Assembly (NCBI GenBank): GCA_039193455.1
Contig: JBCCWO010000004.1
Location: 1 to 64,000, forward strand
Length of the DNA: 64,000 nt
Source of the DNA: JBCBGF01 sp039193455
GTDB lineage: Bacteria; Pseudomonadota; Alphaproteobacteria; Rhodobacterales; Rhodobacteraceae
Reading direction: 5' to 3'
The first letter of the stretch is position 1; each line of letters begins with the position of its first letter. Below are positions 26,196 to 32,886 of the stretch, one piece after another. The translations under genes were made by a program, and so were the position numbers. Under the pieces are notes generated by a model. It ran no database searches and was not told the DNA's origin. It worked only from the letters and a program-made list of their open reading frames with translations.

Positions 26196-26629
26196 GCGCG
26201 TTTGATTGAACCGCGCCCCGGCGTTTCGCCCCACCGCTGTACCTTATCCTTTCGTCTGGACGAGCTGGATATCGGTTTGGACCTTCGAATGCGATGTGCG
26301 GAAATGCAGTCGTGGAAGAGCCATATGCGTGCGGCTATTGCGGGAGTTCGAGACGGCGTTGTTTCGTCAGAGCCCAACGGGATGTGCGACGTTCCACCCG
26401 ATAGCGCAGTGATAGTCGGAGACCGGTTTGACGTAGGTTTCAGAGAAAGCACTCCGCGTTGGCTGGATCTGCATCGGTCGCGACACGACAGGTATCGCTT
26501 GTCAGCCATCATTCTTGAGCGCCAGGCCGTTGCCTTTGACCGCGTCGCCCGACATGAAGAACTGGGCTACACTAGGGGTCAGAGGCTTTGAAACGAACTC
26601 AAGAGTCGTGCAACTGATCCTCCGTCCGC
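26196..26629. other. Unassigned interval between the IS remnant and the iron transporter
   Basis: A plus-strand frame at 26202-26591 (129 codons) and a minus-strand frame at 26192-26512 overlap each other. Neither has a good ribosome binding site or a recognisable family. The plus frame contains protein-like stretches (LDELDIGLDLRMRC) but could equally be transposon debris. Confidence 0.3.
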
Positions 26630-27523
26630 CTACTCTGCCACGCCGTATATCTTCGCTATGTCCTCCAACATCAAATTCGCCGCGAGAATGCCACCAGCGG
26701 TGTTCCAGATTGGGTCGCTGACTTCGTGCACTCTTCCGGCCTTCACAGCTTCCAACGACTGCCAAAGCGGGTCTGACATGGCGTCATCGCGTGCTGCGAG
26801 GCCTTCGCCGTCACCCGTCTCCCATGTGAAGTGGAAAATGCGCGAGCCGTCCATGTCAGGGATGCTCTCCTTACCCGTCCGGATCGCAAACTCTTCGACG
26901 TTCTGGTTCGCCGGACGATTGAAGCCTACTTCGCGGAGGATAAAGCCAGAGAAACTGTCGAGCTGATAAATTCGGATCTGCGTGGGTAGGAAGCGGATGA
27001 CGCTTACTTCCTCTTCTCTGAAATCACCCAACTTCTCGGACAGACTGGCTACATTGCTCTCAAATGCCGACAGCGCTTCGACCCCCTCGGCCTCTTTTCC
27101 AAGCGCCTCGGCGTAGAGCTCGAAGTTCTTCCTCCAGTCGCCGCGGAGCCGCTCGGAGATCACTGTTGGCGCAATCGCGGAGAGTTGGGGGAAGATTTCT
27201 TCGTGCCGTTGCTTGTTGCCGAGGATCAGATCTGGCTGGAGCGCGGCAACCAGTTCCAGGTTGATAGCGCTTTCCTTACCCACACTCATTGCATCGCCCA
27301 TAGAGTCCGCAATGTGAGGATACCACGGGTCACCGAGCCAAGACTGGGCCGCGCCAACCGGTGTTATACCCAGAGCAAGAACGGCTTCTGTGCCTTCATT
27401 TGTAAGCACGACCACGCGTTGCGGATCATCCGGGACATCGGTGGTTCCCATAGAATGCTCAACCATATCTGCAAATAGAATGGTTGGTGCCATCACGAGG
27501 ACAGCCAAAAGGGTTCTGAACAT
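26630..27523 (-). CDS. Iron-siderophore ABC transporter substrate-binding protein (FecB/FepB type)
   Basis: The 297-residue exported protein starts at 27523 (MFRTLLAVLVMAPTILFADMV, a short signal peptide, behind AGGGAA); the open frame runs further upstream but overlaps the divergent gene region. It has the two-lobe class III binding-protein layout joined by a long helix, with RVVVLTNEGTEAVLALGITPVG at the N-lobe start and ALQPDLILGNKQRHEEIFPQLS typical of FecB/BtuF proteins. It is divergent from its permease and ATPase genes. It probably delivers a ferric siderophore or similar chelate; the exact ligand is unknown. Confidence 0.9.
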   Translation of the reverse strand: MFRTLLAVLVMAPTILFADMVEHSMGTTDVPDDPQRVVVLTNEGTEAVLALGITPVGAAQSWLGDPWYPHIADSMGDAMSVGKESAINLELVAALQPDLILGNKQRHEEIFPQLSAIAPTVISERLRGDWRKNFELYAEALGKEAEGVEALSAFESNVASLSEKLGDFREEEVSVIRFLPTQIRIYQLDSFSGFILREVGFNRPANQNVEEFAIRTGKESIPDMDGSRIFHFTWETGDGEGLAARDDAMSDPLWQSLEAVKAGRVHEVSDPIWNTAGGILAANLMLEDIAKIYGVAE

Positions 27524-27620
27524 GGCGAGGTTCCCTATCAGTGTGGTCGGACCTCGGTGGCAGAAGCTCCCTACTCTCCGTTGCCTTTTCCTGACAAAAA
27601 AGATCGGATAAGTCAAATGC

Positions 27621-28610
27621 ATGCGCAAGTGGCAGATCCCTGTTCTGATCACCTTGACGGCGGTCACCGCCGTGGCCAGCCTGCATTTCGGATTACGCAA
27701 CTACTCTACCCAGGTTGTCTTCACCGCGCTCTTTGCGCCTGATGGATCGCCGGATTCACTTATTATCTCTGGGCTCCGAGTGCCGCGTACCCTTGTCGCA
27801 CTTGTTGTGGGCGCCGCCTTAGGAACGTCCGGCTTGCTGATGCAGTCGGTCTTCCGCAACCCACTCGCGGAACCCGGTTTGCTGGGCGTCAATGCAGGCG
27901 CGAGCTTTGCGGTTGTTGCGATGTTCTCGTTTCTCGGCGTCACGTCGCTTTGGGCGCTGTCCTTGGCAGCACTCTTAGGTGCGGGCTTCGCAATGGTGAT
28001 GATCTTTGCGCTGGTCGTCTTTGCGCGTGGCGCATTGACGCCCATTTCGCTCATTCTCGCCGGCGTTACGCTCGCCGCATTTCTGAGCGCTCTTACCCAA
28101 GTCATGATTGTGACGAACGAAGCCGCGATGGAAGCGTTGCTGTTTTGGCTTGCCGGGGGGTTCGCGGACAGAGACGTCTCGGTCGTGCTTTGGCTCGGTC
28201 CATTTCTTTTGATTGGCCTCGTCGCTGCGATATTCAACGCAAACGCGCTTGACGCCATGGTGACTGGAGAGACCGCAGCGCAAGCACTAGGCGTCGACAC
28301 GAAACAACTGCGTATCATGGTCCTCTCGCTAGCATCGGCCCTCGCTGCATTTTGCGTTGTCATCGCAGGACCGGTTGGCTTCATCGGCCTTGTCGCACCG
28401 CACATCGCTCGTCTCATGGCCGGACCGAGCCACGCGGGTCTCTTCCCACGTGTCGCATTAATTGGCGCGCTCCTCGCCGTTCTGGCGGACATTGGCGCCC
28501 GCCTCGTTGTCGCGCCGCAAGAAGCACCAGTAACAGCGTTGCTTGCCTTGGTCGGCACGCCGGTACTGATCGCACTCGTACGAACCCGTCGGATGAGATC
28601 CATAGCATGA
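27621..28610 (+). CDS. FecCD-family iron ABC transporter permease 1
   Basis: This 329-residue polytopic protein belongs to the BtuC/FecCD family. Characteristic stretches are SGLRVPRTLVALVVGAALG near residue 48, RNPLAEPGLLGVNAGASFAVV near 75, and GPVGFIGLVAPHIARLM near 250, the cytoplasmic region that meets the ATPase. It starts 97 bases from the divergent binding-protein gene and overlaps the next permease by ATGA. It should pair with permease 2 as a heterodimer, as FecC and FecD do. Confidence 0.95.
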   Translation: MRKWQIPVLITLTAVTAVASLHFGLRNYSTQVVFTALFAPDGSPDSLIISGLRVPRTLVALVVGAALGTSGLLMQSVFRNPLAEPGLLGVNAGASFAVVAMFSFLGVTSLWALSLAALLGAGFAMVMIFALVVFARGALTPISLILAGVTLAAFLSALTQVMIVTNEAAMEALLFWLAGGFADRDVSVVLWLGPFLLIGLVAAIFNANALDAMVTGETAAQALGVDTKQLRIMVLSLASALAAFCVVIAGPVGFIGLVAPHIARLMAGPSHAGLFPRVALIGALLAVLADIGARLVVAPQEAPVTALLALVGTPVLIALVRTRRMRSIA

Positions 28611-29608
28611 CCATGCGCTCAAACCTGATTTGGTCCGCAGTCCTGCTTTGCGCCTTGATTGTCCTTGCCACGGGGATCGGGTCCTCTTGGATCGGCCCCA
28701 AGCGCGTGATTGGCGCGCTAGTCGGACAGGGAAGTCAAACCGACGAGGTCATTATCTGGACCCTCCGGCTGCCGCGTGTTGCGCTTTCGATCTTGGCGGG
28801 CGCGGCGCTCGGTCTGGCAGGGCTACTCCTTCAGCGGATCGTAAGAAACCCAATCGCCTCGCCTTCAGTCCTTGGGATCGTCGACGGCGCAGCGGTCGGC
28901 GTGGTTGTGTTCCTTTGGATGTGGTCCAATGAGGCCAACGCTTTGACGGTCTCCATCCATTGGATGCCTCTAGCCGCAACAGTGGGGGCGGCAACCTTCG
29001 CCATCGCCGTTGTGGCTGTCGCCGGGGCAGACGCGCTGCAACCCGCGCGCCTGATCCTCTACGGCATCGCGCTTGCGGCGCTTGCGAAAGCGCTGGTTGT
29101 CATCTTCGTTCTCCTAGGTCCGGTGTACCGTGCATCCACTGCGCTCATCTGGCTGGCCGGGTCAGTTCACGCCGCGCATTGGGACGACGTGGCCATTCTG
29201 TCTTCTGTTCTGATGGCTTCGCTAGCGTCTTTGGCGTTTCTTGCCCGCAGGTTTGATCAACTTGTTCTCGACGATGTATCCGCGACAGCGACCGGCATGA
29301 ACCTGCTTCCAACGAAGGCGCTTTTTCTTGCTCTATCGGTCTTCCTGACTGCGGGCGCGGTCTCATTTGCCGGTGGGATTGCTTTTGTTGGGCTGATCGC
29401 CCCCAACATCGCTCGCGCTCTTGTTGGTCTGTCCGCAAGATCGCTTATGATCGCAACCCCGCTGGTTGGTGCATCACTTGTGCTTGGCGCGGACATTATC
29501 GCGCGCGTCGTTGCCTATCCATTGGAAATCCCAACGGGCGCGATTACCGCCCTCATCGGAGCGCCATACTTCATGTTCCTCCTTATCCGACAGATCAAGT
29601 ATGCCTGA
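28607..29608 (+). CDS. FecCD-family iron ABC transporter permease 2
   Basis: The 333-residue product is a second BtuC/FecCD membrane subunit. The start at 28607 overlaps the previous stop (ATGA) and opens directly into the first membrane helix (MTMRSNLIWSAVLLCALIV). Family motifs are LRLPRVALSILAGAALGLAG, RNPIASPSVLGIVDGA and AGGIAFVGLIAPNIARALVG. It forms the second half of the translocation pore with permease 1; the ATPase gene overlaps its end by eight bases. Confidence 0.95.
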   Translation: MTMRSNLIWSAVLLCALIVLATGIGSSWIGPKRVIGALVGQGSQTDEVIIWTLRLPRVALSILAGAALGLAGLLLQRIVRNPIASPSVLGIVDGAAVGVVVFLWMWSNEANALTVSIHWMPLAATVGAATFAIAVVAVAGADALQPARLILYGIALAALAKALVVIFVLLGPVYRASTALIWLAGSVHAAHWDDVAILSSVLMASLASLAFLARRFDQLVLDDVSATATGMNLLPTKALFLALSVFLTAGAVSFAGGIAFVGLIAPNIARALVGLSARSLMIATPLVGASLVLGADIIARVVAYPLEIPTGAITALIGAPYFMFLLIRQIKYA

Positions 29609-30380
29609 AACACACCTCACTCTGAACGACGTCAGCTTTTCCTACGGAGAGAACGTGGTGGTCGATGCCGTAAAATACGCAGTCCGCCCGGGAAAAATGA
29701 CTGCAATTTGCGGCCCTAACGGTTCTGGCAAATCGACGCTCTTCGCACTTGCCAGCGGGCAGATTGAACCCCAATCGGGATCAGTCCGTCTGAATGCAAA
29801 GCCAATCGGTGATTACTCCGCAAAGTCTCGAGCTCGCATTATAGCGATGTTGCCACAGTCACCGGATGCGCCACCAGAACTCATCGTGCGCGATTTGGTG
29901 GCCCTCGGAAGATACGCGCATCGGTCACCACTATCCAATTTGTCTGACGCTGACCAACACGCCATCTCGGCGGCGTTGACGGCGACCGACATGACCGGTC
30001 TTGCCGACAGGCCGCTCGTCGCACTGTCTGGAGGTCAACGCCAGCGCGCGTGGATTGCCATGGTTCTCGCTCAGGAAGCCCCGCTCCTTCTGCTAGATGA
30101 GCCGACGAACCACCTCGATATCAGCCATGCTGTTGAGACTCTCGATTTGTTGAAGGAATTGGTCTTGGAAAGTGGCAAAACGATCGTTGCTATCCTCCAC
30201 GACATCAATCTGATGGCGTCTCACGCAGATGATGTGGTTCTGATGAAGCAGGGCGCCGTCTTGTCTGCCGGTGCTTTCGAAGAGGTTGTGACGGAAGCGT
30301 CCATTTCGGAGCTTTATGGCAAGACATGTGTGTTCGGGTCGATTGCCGAGCAGAGCCGACCTTTTTTGGTCGTGCGGTGA
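29601..30380 (+). CDS. Iron-siderophore ABC transporter ATP-binding protein (FecE type)
   Basis: This 259-residue ATPase has Walker A GPNGSGKST near residue 36, signature LSGGQRQRAWIAM near 138, and Walker B LLLLDEPTNHLDI near 157, followed by the switch histidine in ILHDINLMASHAD. The ATG at 29601 lies inside the end of permease 2, so translation is probably coupled. It powers the permease 1/2 complex. This system (binding protein divergent, two permeases and ATPase) is complete apart from an outer-membrane receptor, which is not in the window. Confidence 0.95.
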   Translation: MPETHLTLNDVSFSYGENVVVDAVKYAVRPGKMTAICGPNGSGKSTLFALASGQIEPQSGSVRLNAKPIGDYSAKSRARIIAMLPQSPDAPPELIVRDLVALGRYAHRSPLSNLSDADQHAISAALTATDMTGLADRPLVALSGGQRQRAWIAMVLAQEAPLLLLDEPTNHLDISHAVETLDLLKELVLESGKTIVAILHDINLMASHADDVVLMKQGAVLSAGAFEEVVTEASISELYGKTCVFGSIAEQSRPFLVVR

Positions 30381-30555
30381 CGGACTAATAATTTCCTGAG
30401 AACGGGTGGGTTCCGCTGTGAAAAGACGGTTACACACAATCTGGTTCTCACTGCTCCCCGCCCACCTTGAAAAGTGGCCAATACGGCTGTGTCAGGACGC
30501 ATTGCCATTGTGTCAGGGTTGGTGGGATGGAAAGCGCCAAACCAAATAAGGTCGC
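30381..30555. other. Short intergenic interval with possible IS debris
   Basis: Two direct copies of TGTGTCAGG (30488-30496 and 30509-30517), 21 bases apart, and the block CACCTTGAAAAGTGGCC recall the ends of IS21-type elements. No transposase frame is present, so this is only a weak suggestion of an old insertion between the convergent operons. Confidence 0.3.
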
Positions 30556-31065
30556 CTAGTCGAGGAGACGAGCCGCATAGACCGATTCAGCCGGCATCGG
30601 CAGCAATCGGGCCGCCATCTCACTCTTGAGCATCTGCAGTTCATCGTCTTCCTGCCTGGTTCGGTGGACTTTTGCGCCCAGCGCAAGGAATTCGGGCCGT
30701 ACGTTGTTGGGCAGGATCGTCGCCTCCGCAGTTAAGCCTCGAAAAGTGAAGCGAAAAAGGTAAGGGCCGGGTGGATCATCGATGGCGTGCGAACCGCCAA
30801 GACTGCGGTCGACCATGAGCCGACCGTCCGTCAAAGCACGGGTGACATGCTCGATTGCGTCTCGACCGCCCGGGCCGGTGAAGGCGGTTACAACGTGGAT
30901 ATCGCGCCGCTCCGGTGGTTCGTTCGAGAGCAGAGGGAAGGCCGCTTGCATTGCCTTCAGGCCGTGCACCACCCCGCCGGGAAAACCACCGCCGTGATAG
31001 GCAAGAAGCGCCTCCCAGCAGAACGTCAGGTCGCGGTCACCCTCGCGGACGGTGATATTGTCCAT
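30556..31065 (-). CDS. FmdE-like domain protein (function unknown)
   Basis: The 169-residue protein starts at 31065 behind AGGAGAGAC; a longer frame from 31161 lies within the upstream gene. Its pattern CWEALLAYHGGGFPGGVVHG near residues 15-34, then TAFTGPGGRDAIEHVTRAL and GRLMVDRSLGG, resembles the FmdE family (FHGHxCPG ... DAiq.ltGCT.GkGnL), but the usual cysteines are replaced. FmdE-type proteins are often found beside metal or cofactor uptake genes. It overlaps the preceding amidotransferase-like gene by about 40 bases and is last in the operon. The assignment is by motif resemblance only. Confidence 0.5.
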   Translation of the reverse strand: MDNITVREGDRDLTFCWEALLAYHGGGFPGGVVHGLKAMQAAFPLLSNEPPERRDIHVVTAFTGPGGRDAIEHVTRALTDGRLMVDRSLGGSHAIDDPPGPYLFRFTFRGLTAEATILPNNVRPEFLALGAKVHRTRQEDDELQMLKSEMAARLLPMPAESVYAARLLD

Positions 31066-31676
31066 GTTGTCTCTCCTTGGGCGAGCGCGTGGAGTGCGGG
31101 GAGGAACCCGGCAAGAAAGCGGGTCGTTGCGGGCATGAAGTGAGAGCCGTGATGGTAACAAGGGTCGAGACTGGTCACGACCATGCGGCCCGGTGTCGTC
31201 GCCCCGTCAATATAGAGTAACGCGTGCCCGGACTTGTCGCGCACCAGCACCTCGCTACCATCGGGCGGGTCGAAATGGCCGTGCAGGTGCCAGGTGACGC
31301 TGGCACGGTCGAGCCCTACCATCATCGGGTGGTCAGGCGCCGCGATCTCGACACCGAGGTCGGCGCTTTCGTCCAGCCACCACCACCAGTTGGTGGGACG
31401 GGGCGTGAAAGCAACACCGGGTAGCCAGAGGTCAGAACGGCTTTCCCCCATCGCGACAACAGTGCCCCCATGATCAAGGTGCGCCAGGATGGTGTCTGCT
31501 TGCGCAATGAGGCGGTGTGCGGGGCTGCGGCAGGGAACGAAGAGCGTATCGCCCGGGCGGAGCGTCGCGGCGAGATCCTCTGGGGGAATTACGGCATCCC
31601 AGGGTCGTGGCGCGCGGTCCCCTTCCAGCGTCTCGATGTGATAGTAGGTCCCGCAGCTAGTCGCGATCAGGCGCAT
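31026..31676 (-). CDS. Glutamine-amidotransferase/ThuA-like protein 1 (function unknown)
   Basis: The 216-residue protein begins at 31676 (MRLIATSCGTYYHIE); a longer frame from 31808 overlaps the upstream gene. Alternating beta/alpha pattern with LRPGDTLFVPCRSPAHRL, HGGTVVAMGES, an unusual tetra-tryptophan TNWWWWLDE, and the late segments HLHGHFDPPDG and PGRMVVTSLDPCYHHGSHFM resembles ThuA-like/type 1 amidotransferase folds, which often bind rather than transform a ligand. It overlaps both neighbours in the operon and is probably a distant relative of amidotransferase-like protein 2. No catalytic triad is evident. Confidence 0.5.
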   Translation of the reverse strand: MRLIATSCGTYYHIETLEGDRAPRPWDAVIPPEDLAATLRPGDTLFVPCRSPAHRLIAQADTILAHLDHGGTVVAMGESRSDLWLPGVAFTPRPTNWWWWLDESADLGVEIAAPDHPMMVGLDRASVTWHLHGHFDPPDGSEVLVRDKSGHALLYIDGATTPGRMVVTSLDPCYHHGSHFMPATTRFLAGFLPALHALAQGETTWTISPSARVTAT

Positions 31677-32290
31677 GGCAGATCTCCTCCGGTCCAAGCG
31701 ATGCAGCGCTCTGTCAAGACCGGCCCAAGCCCGTGCTCCAGTCCCGCGCCCCAGATATCGTTGCCGGCATGGCTGAAAACGGCCCCCCGTCCGGTTGGCC
31801 AATACCAATCCACGGGGATAGCGCGCGGACCAAGACCGGTCACTGCGATGCCCCCTTCGGGCATGGGGTTATGGCCTCGGCCATAGAAACCAGCGACGCC
31901 GCGATTGGCCTCGAGCTTGGCGGTCGCGAGTCCGTTAAGGATCGGGTGCGGTGCGAGCCGCACTTGGGTGAAATCCGCACGGCGCGGCTGCTCCATGGGC
32001 ACAAAAGGCGCGGCATCAGGCAAGATTGGGCGGATCATGTGACCATTGAAGAGCCAACGCCCGCCCGCCCGAAGCCACTTCGCAAGAATGTCGGCCCAAC
32101 CGAGCGCGCGGTCCTGGTCCAGCTGGGAGCTTGTGACGAGCCCGCGATGGGCGAAGAGCGCTTCGGGCGTGAGCTCGTCCTCAGTAAGCACAGTCACGCG
32201 CGCCTCAGTGGCCGCGGCCATCACGGTCTCTGATGGCTCGGCAAAGGCTGACTTGAGCCAGATAGCGCCGTGGGTGGGAAAAGCGGTCAT
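31667..32290 (-). CDS. Glutamine-amidotransferase/ThuA-like protein 2 (function unknown)
   Basis: This 207-residue protein starts at 32290 (MTAFPTHGAIWLK), overlapping the upstream gene by ATGA. It contains LFAHRGLVTSSQLDQDRA, WLRAGGRWLFNGHMIRPILPD near residue 85 and PHPILNGLA followed by GRGHNPMP, patterns seen in ThuA-like amidotransferase folds (the phrase HPILxGL is common there). No obvious nucleophilic cysteine at an elbow is seen. Its pairing with protein 1 and with a peptide-type ABC transporter suggests processing or recognition of the imported compound, but this is inference. Confidence 0.5.
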   Translation of the reverse strand: MTAFPTHGAIWLKSAFAEPSETVMAAATEARVTVLTEDELTPEALFAHRGLVTSSQLDQDRALGWADILAKWLRAGGRWLFNGHMIRPILPDAAPFVPMEQPRRADFTQVRLAPHPILNGLATAKLEANRGVAGFYGRGHNPMPEGGIAVTGLGPRAIPVDWYWPTGRGAVFSHAGNDIWGAGLEHGLGPVLTERCIAWTGGDLPCA

Positions 32291-32886
32291 TGCGAAAGCT
32301 CCATGGGCTGAACGATCGGGCCGATACGCCATTGCCGGGTATGAAAGCGCTTATCCTCGACACTGGTTTCCAGGCTTACAAAAGGTGGTAAGGCCGCCTG
32401 GTCGATCGGGAATGCGATTGCGACGGCACCCCCGCGGCGCCCCCGGAAAACCACCTCGACAATCACATCAGAGATATGGGTCTCGGCCAAATCCACGTCT
32501 CTTTGCGGATCGCCGGTTGCCAGATGGCGTCGATGCACGAGGCGGATTGCATGGATCTTTGCCGTGTGTGCGCCAAACCGGATTGCCACGGCCGTGTCGA
32601 TCAGGGAGGCGAGCGCGTGCGGGTCCGCATCGGTTTCGAGCCGATAATCCCACCCGCCACCAACCCATACGGCACGCAGAAGTGTGGCCTCCACCGGTGC
32701 GCCCGCATGCGACCGGGCCGCAGCGGCAGACGCGAACAGAAGGGTTGCCGGCAGGCGCACCGTTACGTGCGTCTGGTGCCAATGGTTTTCCACCACGATG
32801 CTGCGATGGAGGACGTTCAGCGGCTGATGCGCGACAGCGGGAACGGAAGCACAAAGGACCATGGAGAGGATCAGAAGGCGCAACAC
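32287..32886 (-). CDS. Small exported protein of unknown function in the fused-transporter operon
   Basis: The 199-residue product opens with a clear signal peptide (MLRLLILSMVLCASVPAVAHQ), so the mature protein is probably periplasmic and begins with a histidine-rich stretch (HQPLNVLHRSIVVENHWHQTHVTVRLP). Later histidines cluster around IHAIRLVHRRHLATGD. This could bind a metal, but no known domain is recognised. It abuts the ABC fusion gene (32886) and overlaps amidotransferase-like protein 2, so all are co-transcribed. Confidence 0.6.
   Translation of the reverse strand: MLRLLILSMVLCASVPAVAHQPLNVLHRSIVVENHWHQTHVTVRLPATLLFASAAAARSHAGAPVEATLLRAVWVGGGWDYRLETDADPHALASLIDTAVAIRFGAHTAKIHAIRLVHRRHLATGDPQRDVDLAETHISDVIVEVVFRGRRGGAVAIAFPIDQAALPPFVSLETSVEDKRFHTRQWRIGPIVQPMELSQ

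Noticed and set aside
26202..26591. 129-codon plus-strand frame beside the IS3 remnant
   Set aside because: It overlaps a minus-strand frame of similar length and neither has a start signal or known domain, so I could not support a gene call.
27524..27620. Iron-box candidate before the siderophore permease
   Set aside because: TGAC and GTCA occur but 16 bases apart, not the TGA-N9-TCA spacing.
27701..28603. Minus-strand 300-codon open frame opposite the first FecCD permease
   Set aside because: It is a shadow of the permease coding sequence, has low-complexity composition rich in Ser, Thr and Arg, and no ribosome binding site.
30488..30517. IS21-type insertion end
   Set aside because: Two short direct repeats are suggestive, but no transposase or matching second end is present, so I did not call a mobile element.
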